Part shown: one piece after another, positions 52,151 through 61,015 of the stretch
How the letters are laid out: each line of letters opens with the position of its first letter
Numbering within the stretch: position 1 is the first letter of the stretch
Assembly (NCBI GenBank): GCA_025362795.1
Contig: JANYFE010000089.1
Location: 1-64,000 of the forward strand
DNA length: 64,000 nt
DNA from: Rhodobacterales bacterium
GTDB lineage: Bacteria; Pseudomonadota; Alphaproteobacteria; Rhodobacterales; Rhodobacteraceae
Direction: 5' to 3'
The notes under the pieces: generated by a model
Told to the model about the DNA's origin: nothing
The model's input: only the letters and a program-made list of their open reading frames with translations
The model's database searches: none
Made by a program: the position numbers and the translations under genes

Positions 52151-53410
52151 TCAGCCCACCTTGTCCAGATCAAACGCGTCGTGCAGGGCCTGCACGGCGA
52201 GTTCCATGTATTTGCGGTCGATCAGGACGGAGATCTTGATCTCTGACGTGGCGATGACCTTGATGTTGACGTTTTCAGCGGCCAGCGCCGAGAACATCTT
52301 GGCGGCAACACCTGCGTGGCTGCGCATGCCGATGCCTACGACCGAGATTTTGGCGACATCGCTGTCCACCACCAGATTGGCAAAGGCGAAAAGTCCGGCG
52401 CTGCGGGCATCCTCCATCGCCTTCTGGGCGCGCAGCACCTGATTGGTCGGGCAGGAAAACGTCATGTCGGTATAGGCGCGTTTGTCGGCGGGGTGTTCAA
52501 GGTCCGAGATGTTCTGGACAATCATGTCGACGTTGACACCCGCATCTGCCAGCGGGCCAAAGATGGCGGCGGCGATGCCGGGGCGATCCTCGACCCGGAC
52601 CAACGTCAGTTTCGCCTCGTCCCGGGAATGGGCGACGCCAGAGACAACTTTCGATTCCATGATTTCATCCTCGTCGCAGACCAGAGTGCCAGACGTGTCG
52701 TCGCTGTCCTCGAACGACGACAGCACCCGCAGGCGAACTTTATATCGCATCGCCAGTTCGACCGAGCGGGTTTGCAGGACTTTTGCGCCCAAAGACGCCA
52801 GTTCCAGCATCTCCTCGTACGCGATGCGGTCCAGTTTGCGGGCTTTGGAGGTGATGCGGGGGTCGGTGGTGTAGACGCCATCGACATCGGTGTAGATGTC
52901 GCAGCGCACCGCGCCGAAGGCGGCGGCGAAGGCCACGGCCGTGGTGTCTGACCCGCCCCGGCCCAGGGTGGTGATGCGACCTTCGGCTGACACGCCCTGA
53001 AAGCCCGCGACGACGGCGACCTTGAAGCCTTCGGCAAACTTGGCGTCGATGTTTTCGCGCGGAATGCTGATGAAGCGGGCCGACCCATGCGCGGAGGTGG
53101 TGTTGATCGGCACTTGCCAACCCTGCCACGACCGGGCCGGGACGCCGATTTCCTGCAAGCGCAAGGCCATCAGGCCCGCGGTGACATTTTCGCCCGAGGA
53201 GGTCACGGCGTCGTATTCGGGGGCGTCGTAGAGTTTCGAGGTAGACTCCACCCAGCCGACCAGTTCGTTGGTCTTGCCCGACATGGCCGACACGATGACG
53301 ATTACGTCAAAGCCGCGATCCACCTCGCGCAGCACTTTGCGGGCGACGTTTTCGATCCGCGCCAGATCGGCCACCGAAGTGCCGCCGAATTTCATCACCA
53401 GAACTGGCAT
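52151..53410 (-). CDS. lysC: Aspartate kinase
   Basis: The 419-residue protein starts MPVLVMKFGGTSVADLARIE and has the kinase core (GRGGSDTTAVAFAAAFGAVR near residue 152, DVDGVYTTDPRI near 176) followed by two ACT domains (VEDRPGIAAAIFGPLADAGV and GMRSHAGVAAKMFSALAAEN) for feedback control by lysine or threonine. It phosphorylates aspartate, the first step to lysine, threonine and methionine. The end QALHDAFDLDKVG is duplicated 1.2 kb away. Confidence 0.96.
   Translation of the reverse strand: MPVLVMKFGGTSVADLARIENVARKVLREVDRGFDVIVIVSAMSGKTNELVGWVESTSKLYDAPEYDAVTSSGENVTAGLMALRLQEIGVPARSWQGWQVPINTTSAHGSARFISIPRENIDAKFAEGFKVAVVAGFQGVSAEGRITTLGRGGSDTTAVAFAAAFGAVRCDIYTDVDGVYTTDPRITSKARKLDRIAYEEMLELASLGAKVLQTRSVELAMRYKVRLRVLSSFEDSDDTSGTLVCDEDEIMESKVVSGVAHSRDEAKLTLVRVEDRPGIAAAIFGPLADAGVNVDMIVQNISDLEHPADKRAYTDMTFSCPTNQVLRAQKAMEDARSAGLFAFANLVVDSDVAKISVVGIGMRSHAGVAAKMFSALAAENVNIKVIATSEIKISVLIDRKYMELAVQALHDAFDLDKVG
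52153..52193. repeat. Right copy of the 41-bp direct repeat (native lysC 3' end)
   Basis: This copy is the actual end of lysC, from the last base of its TGA stop inward. The two copies differ only outside the block, the stop being TGA here and TAA in the left copy. Confidence 0.9.
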
Positions 53411-53481
53411 GGTCGGTTCCGCCAAATGGGGTATTGCGCGGGTTCTTTATGCGGCGGGGCAGGGCTGCGCAAGAGGCGCGG

Positions 53482-54375
53482 TCAGTTCAGGTGGAAATCC
53501 TGCGGCAAGAGGGGCGGTGGTGGGGGCTGGTCAAGATGGGGGGCAAGGCTGATCTCGACGGTGCGGCACATGGCGTCCATCGGCAGGGCGTTCAGCGTGT
53601 CGCCGAACGGATGGGCGAGGTCTTCGGTCACTTCGGCCAGCCCCAGAAAGACATACGCCATAATGCCGACGAACACCGGGGTGAGCCAGCCTTCGGGACC
53701 AATCAGCGCGAGGGGAATCAGCAGGCAGTACAGATAGACGGTGCGGAAGATCAGCAGGGAATAGACGTAAGGCAGAGGCGTAGTGGCGATGCGTTCGCAT
53801 CCGGCCTGGTTCAGGGCAATGCTGCCCATCCGGGCAGAAAGGGTGCGGGCGGCGAAGCCGTCGATCTGGCCCGTGCGGTAAGCGTCGGTGAGAGCGGCGT
53901 TCATCGCGTCGAGGGCTGCGCACGGCGGGTGGGCGGCAGTGGCGAGGGCGTGCGGACCGTAGGCGAGGGCGGCGGCATCGGGGGGCAGGCGGCGCAGGTT
54001 CAGTCGGTGCAGGTGCAGAAAAGCCAGCGACAAGCGCAGGATGTGGTGGCGGGCCTCTGCATCAGGCAAGAACAGGTCCAGTTCGCGGGCGAAGGCGCGC
54101 AGATCGGTGATCAGGCCGCCCCACAGCCGGCGTGCCTCTGACCAGCGGTCATAGGCGGCGTTGTTACGAAACCCGAGTGACAGCGACAATGCGACGCCCA
54201 GAACCGAAAAAGGGGTGGCGGCAGATGACGGCAGTTTCAGAATTGTATGGTCGATGAAAACCAGCGCGGCAGCGATGGCAACGAGGCTGATCAGCGGCGC
54301 GACGATATGCGGCAGCACGGATCCGCGCGCGGCGGTAAGCAGCTGGACGAGGCCGGGTTTGTCGCGGACGATCAT
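53482..54375 (-). CDS. Bestrophin-family ion channel (YneE/UPF0187)
   Basis: The 297-residue protein shows the bacterial bestrophin pattern: FSVLGVALSLSLGFRNNAAY near residue 55 followed by DRWSEARRLWGGL, helices near the start and near LLIFRTVYLYCLLIPLALIG, then EVTEDLAHPFGDTLNALPMD near the end. Members form pentameric anion or cation channels. It stands alone between lysC and an RTX gene. Confidence 0.9.
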   Translation of the reverse strand: MIVRDKPGLVQLLTAARGSVLPHIVAPLISLVAIAAALVFIDHTILKLPSSAATPFSVLGVALSLSLGFRNNAAYDRWSEARRLWGGLITDLRAFARELDLFLPDAEARHHILRLSLAFLHLHRLNLRRLPPDAAALAYGPHALATAAHPPCAALDAMNAALTDAYRTGQIDGFAARTLSARMGSIALNQAGCERIATTPLPYVYSLLIFRTVYLYCLLIPLALIGPEGWLTPVFVGIMAYVFLGLAEVTEDLAHPFGDTLNALPMDAMCRTVEISLAPHLDQPPPPPLLPQDFHLN

Positions 54376-54471
54376 GGGGTCGGCCCGGGGGCGGCGGGGT
54401 GGCGGGGTTGGATCACGGCTTGGGCACCCAGGCGGGAGGAGCAGAATGTCAGGCGCCCGACCTGTGGCCTT

Positions 54472-55938
54472 TCAGACCGGATTGTAAAGCAGGAAATCAG
54501 CGGCTGTCAGCGCCAGGTGGCCAGCACTGTTGTCTAGGCAAAGGCTGAAATCCGCGGACCCGTCGCCATCGGCATCAACTGTGACGATGAGGGCGGAGGT
54601 GGTGACGCCGTCGATCAGCGCGGTGCCGACCCAGGTTGTGACCGACGCGATGCCGCTGCCGTCAAAGCCGTCCGCTAGAACCTGGATGACGCCAAGTGCG
54701 GAAAGATCAATCACATCCTCGCCCAAGACGAAATCGGTGATCGCGTCCTGGTTTGCTGTGCCGGACATGTCGGTGAACCGGAAAACGTCCCGGCCCATAC
54801 CACCGGTCATGAGATCGGCCCCGGTGCCGCCGTCAAGCAGATCTGCGCCCGAGCCGCCGCGCAGCGTGTCATCCCCGCCAAGGCCGATCAGCGTGGAACT
54901 GCCGCTGCCCGCCGTCAGGATGTTTGCTGCAGCATTGCCGGTCAAGGCGACCACCGTGCCGCCACCTGTCAGGTTCAACGCCTTTGATCCGGTCAGGAGC
55001 AGCGCCTCGAAATTGGCGAATTTGGTGGCGTTGAGGCTGATCTGGGCGGAGGTGACGGTGTCATAGCCGAAATCGGCGTCTTCCTGTGCGACGTCACGGG
55101 CGGCATTGACCTCGTAGCAGTCGTCGCCTTGCATCCCATAGAGAAAGTCATGGCCCTGACCGCCATACAGAATGTCATTGCCTCCGTCGCCGATCAGCGT
55201 ATCGACGCCGGAGCCGCCCAGCAGCGTATTGTTGCCTTCAAACCCGCGCAGCAGATCGTTTCCAGCGCCGCCCCCCTGCAATGTGTTGCCCGAAGCGGTG
55301 AGATAGTCATCGCCCGCCCCGCCAAAAAGGTGGTCATCGCCGCCAAAGCCCTCGATCTGGTTTCGCCCGGCATTGCCAAACAGGAGATTGTGCTGACCAT
55401 CGCCGCGCATGTCGAAGTCGGCGGTGCCTTGCAGGCGGATGTTCTGGATGTCATTGGCGGTGAAATGCGCGAAACTGGTGGTGGCAATCTGGGTCAGCCC
55501 GGTGTTTTCGGCAAAGTCGGCGGTCAAGAGCAGCGTGTTGGTGCCCCAGTAATCCTGGATCGTCACCTGCATGTCGCTTACCTGGTAGGTGTCATCGCCT
55601 TTGCCGCCGTCCAGCGTGTCGTGGTGGGCATAATTGCCCAGCTGGACCGCGGTCAGCCCCGGCAAGGGACGGGCTGCGAGCAGCAGGTCATTGCCATAGC
55701 CACCGAACAGGTGGTTCGAGACGGTCAGCGTCGCTGTCGCCTCCAGCGGGCCGGTGGCATAGCCGGGCCAGTCTGACGGGCCGGAATAGCCAGAGAGCGT
55801 GTCCTGCCCGGCATTGGCATAGATCTGGACCGAGAAGGTGTTGAACAGCCCTGCGGCATAAATGTCGGGCACTGCAAGTGCATCAGCCAGCAGCGTGCCC
55901 GTCAGCGAGAGGTACAGGGGATCAACCGGGTCGGACAT
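54472..55938 (-). CDS. Calcium-binding RTX repeat protein, second copy type
   Basis: The 488-residue protein contains several RTX blocks (GYGNDLLLA, GGDDHLFGGAGDDYL, GNDLLRGFEGNNTLLGGS, GNDILYGGQGHDFLYGMQG, GSGADLLDGGTGADLMTGGM), a C-terminal DVFRFTDMSGTANQDAITDF type haemolysin-repeat cap, and no signal peptide, as expected for type I secretion. It is not closely similar to the RTX protein at 43119. No enzyme domain is evident. Confidence 0.87.
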   Translation of the reverse strand: MSDPVDPLYLSLTGTLLADALAVPDIYAAGLFNTFSVQIYANAGQDTLSGYSGPSDWPGYATGPLEATATLTVSNHLFGGYGNDLLLAARPLPGLTAVQLGNYAHHDTLDGGKGDDTYQVSDMQVTIQDYWGTNTLLLTADFAENTGLTQIATTSFAHFTANDIQNIRLQGTADFDMRGDGQHNLLFGNAGRNQIEGFGGDDHLFGGAGDDYLTASGNTLQGGGAGNDLLRGFEGNNTLLGGSGVDTLIGDGGNDILYGGQGHDFLYGMQGDDCYEVNAARDVAQEDADFGYDTVTSAQISLNATKFANFEALLLTGSKALNLTGGGTVVALTGNAAANILTAGSGSSTLIGLGGDDTLRGGSGADLLDGGTGADLMTGGMGRDVFRFTDMSGTANQDAITDFVLGEDVIDLSALGVIQVLADGFDGSGIASVTTWVGTALIDGVTTSALIVTVDADGDGSADFSLCLDNSAGHLALTAADFLLYNPV

Positions 55939-56063
55939 GTCAAATTCCTTTGCCTAAAGCGCCAGCGACCCGAATGGGGGGCCGGATACCGCTTTGGTTG
56001 AGTGGAGATTTGGGCGGAACTATGACGGTTGCGGGCCCGGACCGGAAACCGGGGCGGTCGTTC

Positions 56064-57326
56064 CTAAAGCGCCCGCCAGCCGATGTCGCTGCGGCAGAAG
56101 CCGTCGGGCCAGTCCACAAGGTCGATCATGGCATAAGCGCGGTTGTGGGCATCGGCGAGCGTGTCACCCCGCGCGGTGAAGTTCAGCACGCGGCCGCCAT
56201 TGGCGGTGACAAGGCCGTCGCGCAATGTGGTGCCCGCGTGAAAGACCATGTGGCGGCTGTCTTCCGGCATGCGGTCCAAGCCGTTGATCACACCGCCTTT
56301 TTGATAGGGGCCGGGGTAGCCTTTTGCCGCCATCACCACGGTCAGGGCATGGTCGGCGGCCCAGTTGACTCGGGTCTCGGCGAGGCGGCCTTCGGCACAG
56401 GCCAGCAGCAGATCAAGGGCTTGGGCGCCTAGACGCATCATCAGCACCTGGGTTTCGGGGTCGCCGAAGCGGGCGTTGTATTCGACGAGGCGGGGCTGGC
56501 CGTGTTCGATCATCAGGCCAGCGAACAGGACGCCCTGATAAGGGGTGTTCCGGCGGGCCATCTCGGCGATTGTGGGCCGGATGATTTCGTCCATCGCCTT
56601 TTGGGCGATGGCGTCGGTGAGGACGGGCGCGGGGGAATAGGCGCCCATGCCGCCGGTATTGGGGCCTGTGTCGCCGTCAAAGGCGCGTTTGTGATCCTGG
56701 GCGGAGCCGATGGGCAGGGCGGTGGTGCCGTCGGTCAGGACGAAGAAGCTGGCCTCCTCGCCAGCCATGAATTCCTCGATCACCACCTCGGCCCCCGCTG
56801 CGCCGAACTTGCCGCCGAACATGTCGTCGATGGCGGCAAGGGCTTCGGGCAGGGTCATGGCGACGACGACGCCCTTGCCGAGGGCGAGACCGTCGGCCTT
56901 GATCACGATCGGCGCACCTTGCCGGATCACATAGGCGCGGGCAGCGGTGGCGTCGGTGAAGCGGGCGTAAGCTGCGGTGGGGGCGTGGCAGGCGTCACAG
57001 ATTTCCTTGGTGAAGGCCTTCGAGGATTCCAGCCGCCCGGCAGCGGCAGAGGGGCCGAAGGTCAGAAGACCTGCGGCGCGGGTATCGTCCGCCACGCCTG
57101 CCGCGATGGGCGCATCGGGGCCGATGATGATGAAATCTATCGCGTTCTCGGTGGCGAAGGCCACGACGGCAGCGCCGTCCATGATGTCGAGATCGGCACA
57201 TTCGGCCAAGGCTGCGATGCCCGCATTGCCGGGGGCCACGATCAGGCGGTCGCATTTGGGGTTCTGCTTGACCGCCCAGGCCAGCGCATGTTCGCGGCCA
57301 CCGGAGCCGAGGATCAGGATGTTCAT
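56064..57326 (-). CDS. purD: Phosphoribosylamine-glycine ligase (GAR synthetase)
   Basis: The 420-residue ATP-grasp enzyme joins phosphoribosylamine and glycine in purine synthesis. MNILILGSGGREHALAWAVK, the ATP-grasp loop IVIKADGLALGKGVVVAMTL near residue 138, SAQDHKRAFDGDTGPNTGGM near 208 and VEYNARFGDPETQVLMMRLG near 280 are characteristic. It is divergent from xseA with only about 70 bases between starts. Confidence 0.96.
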   Translation of the reverse strand: MNILILGSGGREHALAWAVKQNPKCDRLIVAPGNAGIAALAECADLDIMDGAAVVAFATENAIDFIIIGPDAPIAAGVADDTRAAGLLTFGPSAAAGRLESSKAFTKEICDACHAPTAAYARFTDATAARAYVIRQGAPIVIKADGLALGKGVVVAMTLPEALAAIDDMFGGKFGAAGAEVVIEEFMAGEEASFFVLTDGTTALPIGSAQDHKRAFDGDTGPNTGGMGAYSPAPVLTDAIAQKAMDEIIRPTIAEMARRNTPYQGVLFAGLMIEHGQPRLVEYNARFGDPETQVLMMRLGAQALDLLLACAEGRLAETRVNWAADHALTVVMAAKGYPGPYQKGGVINGLDRMPEDSRHMVFHAGTTLRDGLVTANGGRVLNFTARGDTLADAHNRAYAMIDLVDWPDGFCRSDIGWRAL

Positions 57327-57399
57327 GGGTAGCGTCCCCCGCTTGGCCTTTGGATGATTGCGTCATAGGGTCTTGGGGTGTGACCTGCAAGGTATGCCC

Positions 57400-58959
57400 A
57401 TGTCCGATATGTTCGAAGATAGCCCCGCCCCCGCCAGCAATGGCCCGGAATACACCGTCTCGGAACTGTCCGGGGCGGTGAAGAAGGTGATTGAGGGCGA
57501 GTTTGGCTTGATCCGGGTCAGGGGGGAGGTGGGGCGGGTCAGTCGTCCGGCCTCGGGGCATCTGTATTTCGATTTGAAGGACGACCGGAACGTCATCGCC
57601 GCGATTTCGTGGAAAGGGCAGGTTGCGCGGATGCAGGTGCGACCTGAGGAGGGGATGGAGGTTGTGGCCACGGGCCGCATGACCACCTTTCCGGGGCAGT
57701 CGAAGTATCAGTTGATCGTGGATGATGTGGCGCCCGCAGGGGTCGGGGCGCTGATGGCGATGCTGGAAAAGCGGCGGGTGGCGCTTGCGGCGGAGGGATT
57801 GTTTGATGCCTCAAGGAAGAAGGCGATCCCGTATCTGCCCACGGTGATCGGGGTGGTGACATCGCCGTCGGGTGCGGTGATCCGGGACATTCTGCACCGG
57901 CTGCGCGACCGCTTTCCGCGCCATGTGCTGATCTGGCCGGTGGCGGTGCAAGGGCAGGCTTGCGCGGCGGAGGTGGCGGCGGCGATCCGGGGGTTCAATG
58001 CGATTGTGCCGGGCGGACCGATCCCGAGGCCGGATCTGATCATCGTGGCGCGGGGTGGCGGCAGCCTTGAGGATTTATGGGGGTTCAACGAGGAAGTGGT
58101 GGTGCGGGCGGCGGCGGCGTCGGTCATTCCGCTGATCTCTGCCGTCGGGCACGAGACGGACACCACGTTGATCGACTTTGCGGCGGATTTGCGGGCACCG
58201 ACGCCGACGGCGGCGGCGGAGCTGGCGGTGCCGGTGCGGCTGGAGTTGGTTGCGGCGGTGGACGGGCAGTCGGCGCGGCTGAGCCGGGCTTTGGCGCAGG
58301 GGCTGGGGCTGCGTGGGCAGCGGTTGCGCGATCTGGCGCGGGCTATTCCCCGGCTGGACGGGTTGCTGGCCGGGCCACGGCAGCGGTTTGACGCAGGGGT
58401 GCAGCGGCTGGGCGGTGCCTTGGGGCTGACCGTGCAGCGGCGGCGCGGGCGGTTTGAGGCGCTGGCGGGGCGGCACCGGGCTGAGGTTTTGCTGGGGGTT
58501 TTTGTGCGGCGGCGCGAGCGGCTCGCGGGGCTGGGACGCGATCTGGATGGGCGGGTCGAGCGTCGGGTGGAGCGTGGGCATGCGGGACTGGACAAATGGG
58601 CGTCGCGGCTGGCCCCGGCTTTGGCGCGATTGATTGGCGGCGCGGGGCGGGAGATTGCAACGGGGCGGGAGCGGCTGGCCGGGGCCGTGCTGCGGCTGGA
58701 GGCGGTGCAGGGCAAGCGGTTTGCGGAATTGACTGCGCGGCTGGAGGCGCTGGACCGGACCCGGCTGACACTGGGCTATGCCGAGACGCTGAAGCGCGGC
58801 TATGCGGTGGTGTGGGGCGATGGGGCGGTGGTGACGACCAAGGCGGCGGCGGAGAAGGCGGCAGCGCTGGAGGTGCAGTTTCAGGATGGGCGGCTGGTGT
58901 TGGGCGCACGGCCGGCGCGGAAGGGACGCGCACCTGACGGGCAGGGGAGTTTGTTCTGA
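57400..58959 (+). CDS. xseA: Exodeoxyribonuclease VII large subunit
   Basis: The 519-residue protein has the N-terminal OB fold (VSELSGAVKKVIEGEFGLIR, SGHLYFDLKDDRNVIAAI) and the catalytic domain (VTSPSGAVIRDILHRLRDRF near residue 147, ARGGGSLEDLWGFNEE near 217, SAVGHETDTTLIDFAADLRA near 245), then a long arginine- and alanine-rich coiled coil ending in GYAVVWGDGAVV. It degrades single-stranded DNA with XseB, which is not here. It is about 70 residues longer than enteric XseA, the extra length lying in the coiled coil. Start 57400 has the better-spaced AAGG; 57394 is possible. Confidence 0.94.
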   Translation: MSDMFEDSPAPASNGPEYTVSELSGAVKKVIEGEFGLIRVRGEVGRVSRPASGHLYFDLKDDRNVIAAISWKGQVARMQVRPEEGMEVVATGRMTTFPGQSKYQLIVDDVAPAGVGALMAMLEKRRVALAAEGLFDASRKKAIPYLPTVIGVVTSPSGAVIRDILHRLRDRFPRHVLIWPVAVQGQACAAEVAAAIRGFNAIVPGGPIPRPDLIIVARGGGSLEDLWGFNEEVVVRAAAASVIPLISAVGHETDTTLIDFAADLRAPTPTAAAELAVPVRLELVAAVDGQSARLSRALAQGLGLRGQRLRDLARAIPRLDGLLAGPRQRFDAGVQRLGGALGLTVQRRRGRFEALAGRHRAEVLLGVFVRRRERLAGLGRDLDGRVERRVERGHAGLDKWASRLAPALARLIGGAGREIATGRERLAGAVLRLEAVQGKRFAELTARLEALDRTRLTLGYAETLKRGYAVVWGDGAVVTTKAAAEKAAALEVQFQDGRLVLGARPARKGRAPDGQGSLF

Positions 58960-59107
58960 GGCGGGGCGCTTTGGGGGGAAAGGCCGGGGGATTTCACACC
59001 CAGTGGCGCAGTTGGACCAATGTGACCGGCGCAAGACCGGCGCAACTAAAGGGGGCAGAGCCTTTCGCTGCGTCGGACCGGCTTTGGCCAAATTGTAACG
59101 GCTTGGC

Positions 59108-59521
59108 CTATACCCCAACCTGCGGGCCGGGACAGTTCATTGGTTCGCTGGTCTGGCCAACCTCTGACAACAGGTTGGCGCTGTCGCTGCCAAGGAATTG
59201 GGCGATCAGGCCCTGAGTGCCGCGGTAGAACAGCCAGCAATTGGGGTCGGGCTTGCCGTCATAGACAAAGCAGATGGCGCCGTTGTCTTCGTGCCAACTG
59301 CCGTATTCGCAGGGCTGGCCGGAGAAGGCCCACAGAACGCGGTGGTCGGGCAGGTATTGTTCCTGTCCCCAGACCGCGCCGCCCTCGGCATAAAGCAGGG
59401 TTTTGCCGGTGGCATAGTTGTCGAACTCGGTCGCGGTCAGTGGCGTGCCGAGGGTCGCCGGCGGCGGATCGGCCAGAACGGGCAGCGGCAGCAGGGCAAG
59501 GGCGAGTAGGAAAGGGCGCAT
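59108..59521 (-). CDS. Small secreted conserved hypothetical protein
   Basis: The 137-residue protein has a clear signal peptide (MRPFLLALALLPLPVLADPP) and a mature part with LTATEFDNYATGKTLLYAEG, EQYLPDHRVLWAFSGQPCEY, WHEDNGAICFVYDGKPDPNC and a further cysteine, suggesting two disulfides. Similar short exported proteins occur in Rhodobacteraceae, but I cannot name a domain. It follows the AlkB-like gene on the same strand. Confidence 0.7.
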   Translation of the reverse strand: MRPFLLALALLPLPVLADPPPATLGTPLTATEFDNYATGKTLLYAEGGAVWGQEQYLPDHRVLWAFSGQPCEYGSWHEDNGAICFVYDGKPDPNCWLFYRGTQGLIAQFLGSDSANLLSEVGQTSEPMNCPGPQVGV

Positions 59522-59574
59522 GGTCGCTCCGGTCAACGAGCAGGATTTTGGCAGGCGGCGGGCGAAAAGGCCAG

Positions 59575-60603
59575 TCACGGCTTGGAGAGCGCTGTGAGGC
59601 GGGCCAGTTCGGGGCGCATCTTGCGGCGCCAGAGCGGCGGGATGAGCGCGATCAGACAGGCCAGTGGCAAGGGCCACGGCAACAGGGGGGCATCGGCGGG
59701 CAGGCGCAGGCCCGGGTAAGAACGCTGGGGGTGGATGTGGTGGTCGGAATGGCGCGGCGCGTTCAGCATCAGAGCGGCGGAGAACAGGTGCGGCGTGTTC
59801 CAGCTGTGCGCGGCGCTGACGGGTTCGGGCTTGCCATTGGGCTGGATCGTGCGGCTGAGGCCGTAGTGCTGGACATAGTCGGACAGCAGGATCTGCGATC
59901 CGGCGTGGAGCCCGAGGGCGGCCCAGATCAAGAGGCCGGGCAATCCGGCGATCAGGGTGGCGAGGCCGAGCGCAAGAACCGCGCCGCCTAGGTAGATGGC
60001 ATAGGGATGGAGGCCGAGGCTGGTTTTGCGCCGGGTGGTTTCGGCAGCCCAGCCGCGGCGAAAGCTGAGCCGCCAGGCGCGCAGCAGAAACCGGTAGAAA
60101 CCTTCCCCGACAGGGGCGGTGTTGGGGTCCTCTGGTGTGGCGACGTGGCTGTGATGGACCAGCCGGTGGCTTGAGGCGTGATGCCCGAACAAGAGTGCGG
60201 TGTAGACGGCAACTCCGAGGCTGAACAACGGGCGCGGCCGGTGGATCAGTTCATGGGCGGCGGGGTGGGCGACCTGACCGAGCCACAGGCCGCCGGCAAA
60301 GAACAGGGCGGCGCGGGCGGGGGCTGGCAGACCAGAGGAGCCGGCAATCGCCCAGGTCAGCACCGGCAGGGCAGCGAGAGCGCCGAGGCCAAGGGCCACA
60401 AGCAACGCATCGGCAGCCGGAAATTCGCGGTCCCGGGCGGGATCGGCCGCAAAGGGGAGCAGCAGGTCAAGCGTCACGGCGACAAGGGTCATGTCGGCAA
60501 GTGCGGCAAGCGGCCAGAACCCGCCCCATGCAACGCCAAGCGCCAAAAGCAGCAGCGGACTGGCGGCGGCGAGGGCGAACAGGGCGACGGGGAGCGGGCG
60601 CAT
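59575..60603 (-). CDS. alkB: Alkane 1-monooxygenase / AlkB-type membrane di-iron hydroxylase
   Basis: The 342-residue membrane protein has the histidine clusters of AlkB: HELIHR near residue 116, HHASSHRLVHHSHVATPEDP near 141, DYVQHYGL near 244 and NAPRHSDHHIHPQRSYPGL near 283, with five to six hydrophobic helices. Such enzymes hydroxylate terminal methyl groups using rubredoxin; no rubredoxin gene is near and the substrate may be an alkane or a fatty acyl compound. Start 60603 gives MRPLPVALFALAAASPLLLL. Confidence 0.87.
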   Translation of the reverse strand: MRPLPVALFALAAASPLLLLALGVAWGGFWPLAALADMTLVAVTLDLLLPFAADPARDREFPAADALLVALGLGALAALPVLTWAIAGSSGLPAPARAALFFAGGLWLGQVAHPAAHELIHRPRPLFSLGVAVYTALLFGHHASSHRLVHHSHVATPEDPNTAPVGEGFYRFLLRAWRLSFRRGWAAETTRRKTSLGLHPYAIYLGGAVLALGLATLIAGLPGLLIWAALGLHAGSQILLSDYVQHYGLSRTIQPNGKPEPVSAAHSWNTPHLFSAALMLNAPRHSDHHIHPQRSYPGLRLPADAPLLPWPLPLACLIALIPPLWRRKMRPELARLTALSKP

Positions 60604-61015
60604 GAGGCAAGTGTAGCATCCGGCGCAGCAGAGGCCAGCCCCGAGCGCGGCTGTCGCGGGCAAGCGGGCTTTGCTCAAGACGCCAAGGGCGGGACGCGGC
60701 GCGGACGGAGGAGGTCAGTAGCCCGGGGAAGGCGGTACGTGGCGATTACCGGTGGGCGCTGGGCAGGCCCAACGACAAGGATGATAGTGCGGCCTGGGGT
60801 TTGAACGGGGCACCGAACAAGGGGCAGGGTTCGGGTCGGGTGAGGCCGGGTGCGCCTGATGAGCGGGCACTTGGTGTGCGCAACGCGAATTGGTTCACGC
60901 GAACAGGTGCAGCGGGCCGTTTTGCCGAAAGGCTGTTGCGATGGGTCTGACAGGCCGGCCCTTCCCCTGCGGGCGCAAAATGGCTAGGTGGGGATAAATG
61001 GCTTTGGGGTTGCGC
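60604..61015. other. Non-coding gap between alkB and ftsY
   Basis: About 410 bases with no credible gene on either strand: frames are short or lack ribosome sites and family resemblance. It holds the divergent promoters of the AlkB-like gene and ftsY; no specific element was recognised. Confidence 0.5.

Noticed and set aside
50943-52193. Restriction-modification system
   Set aside because: No methyltransferase or specificity gene accompanies the nuclease-like protein.
57708-59118. Overlapping frames antisense to xseA
   Set aside because: Ser/Arg/Pro-rich shadows of the G-rich xseA coding strand.
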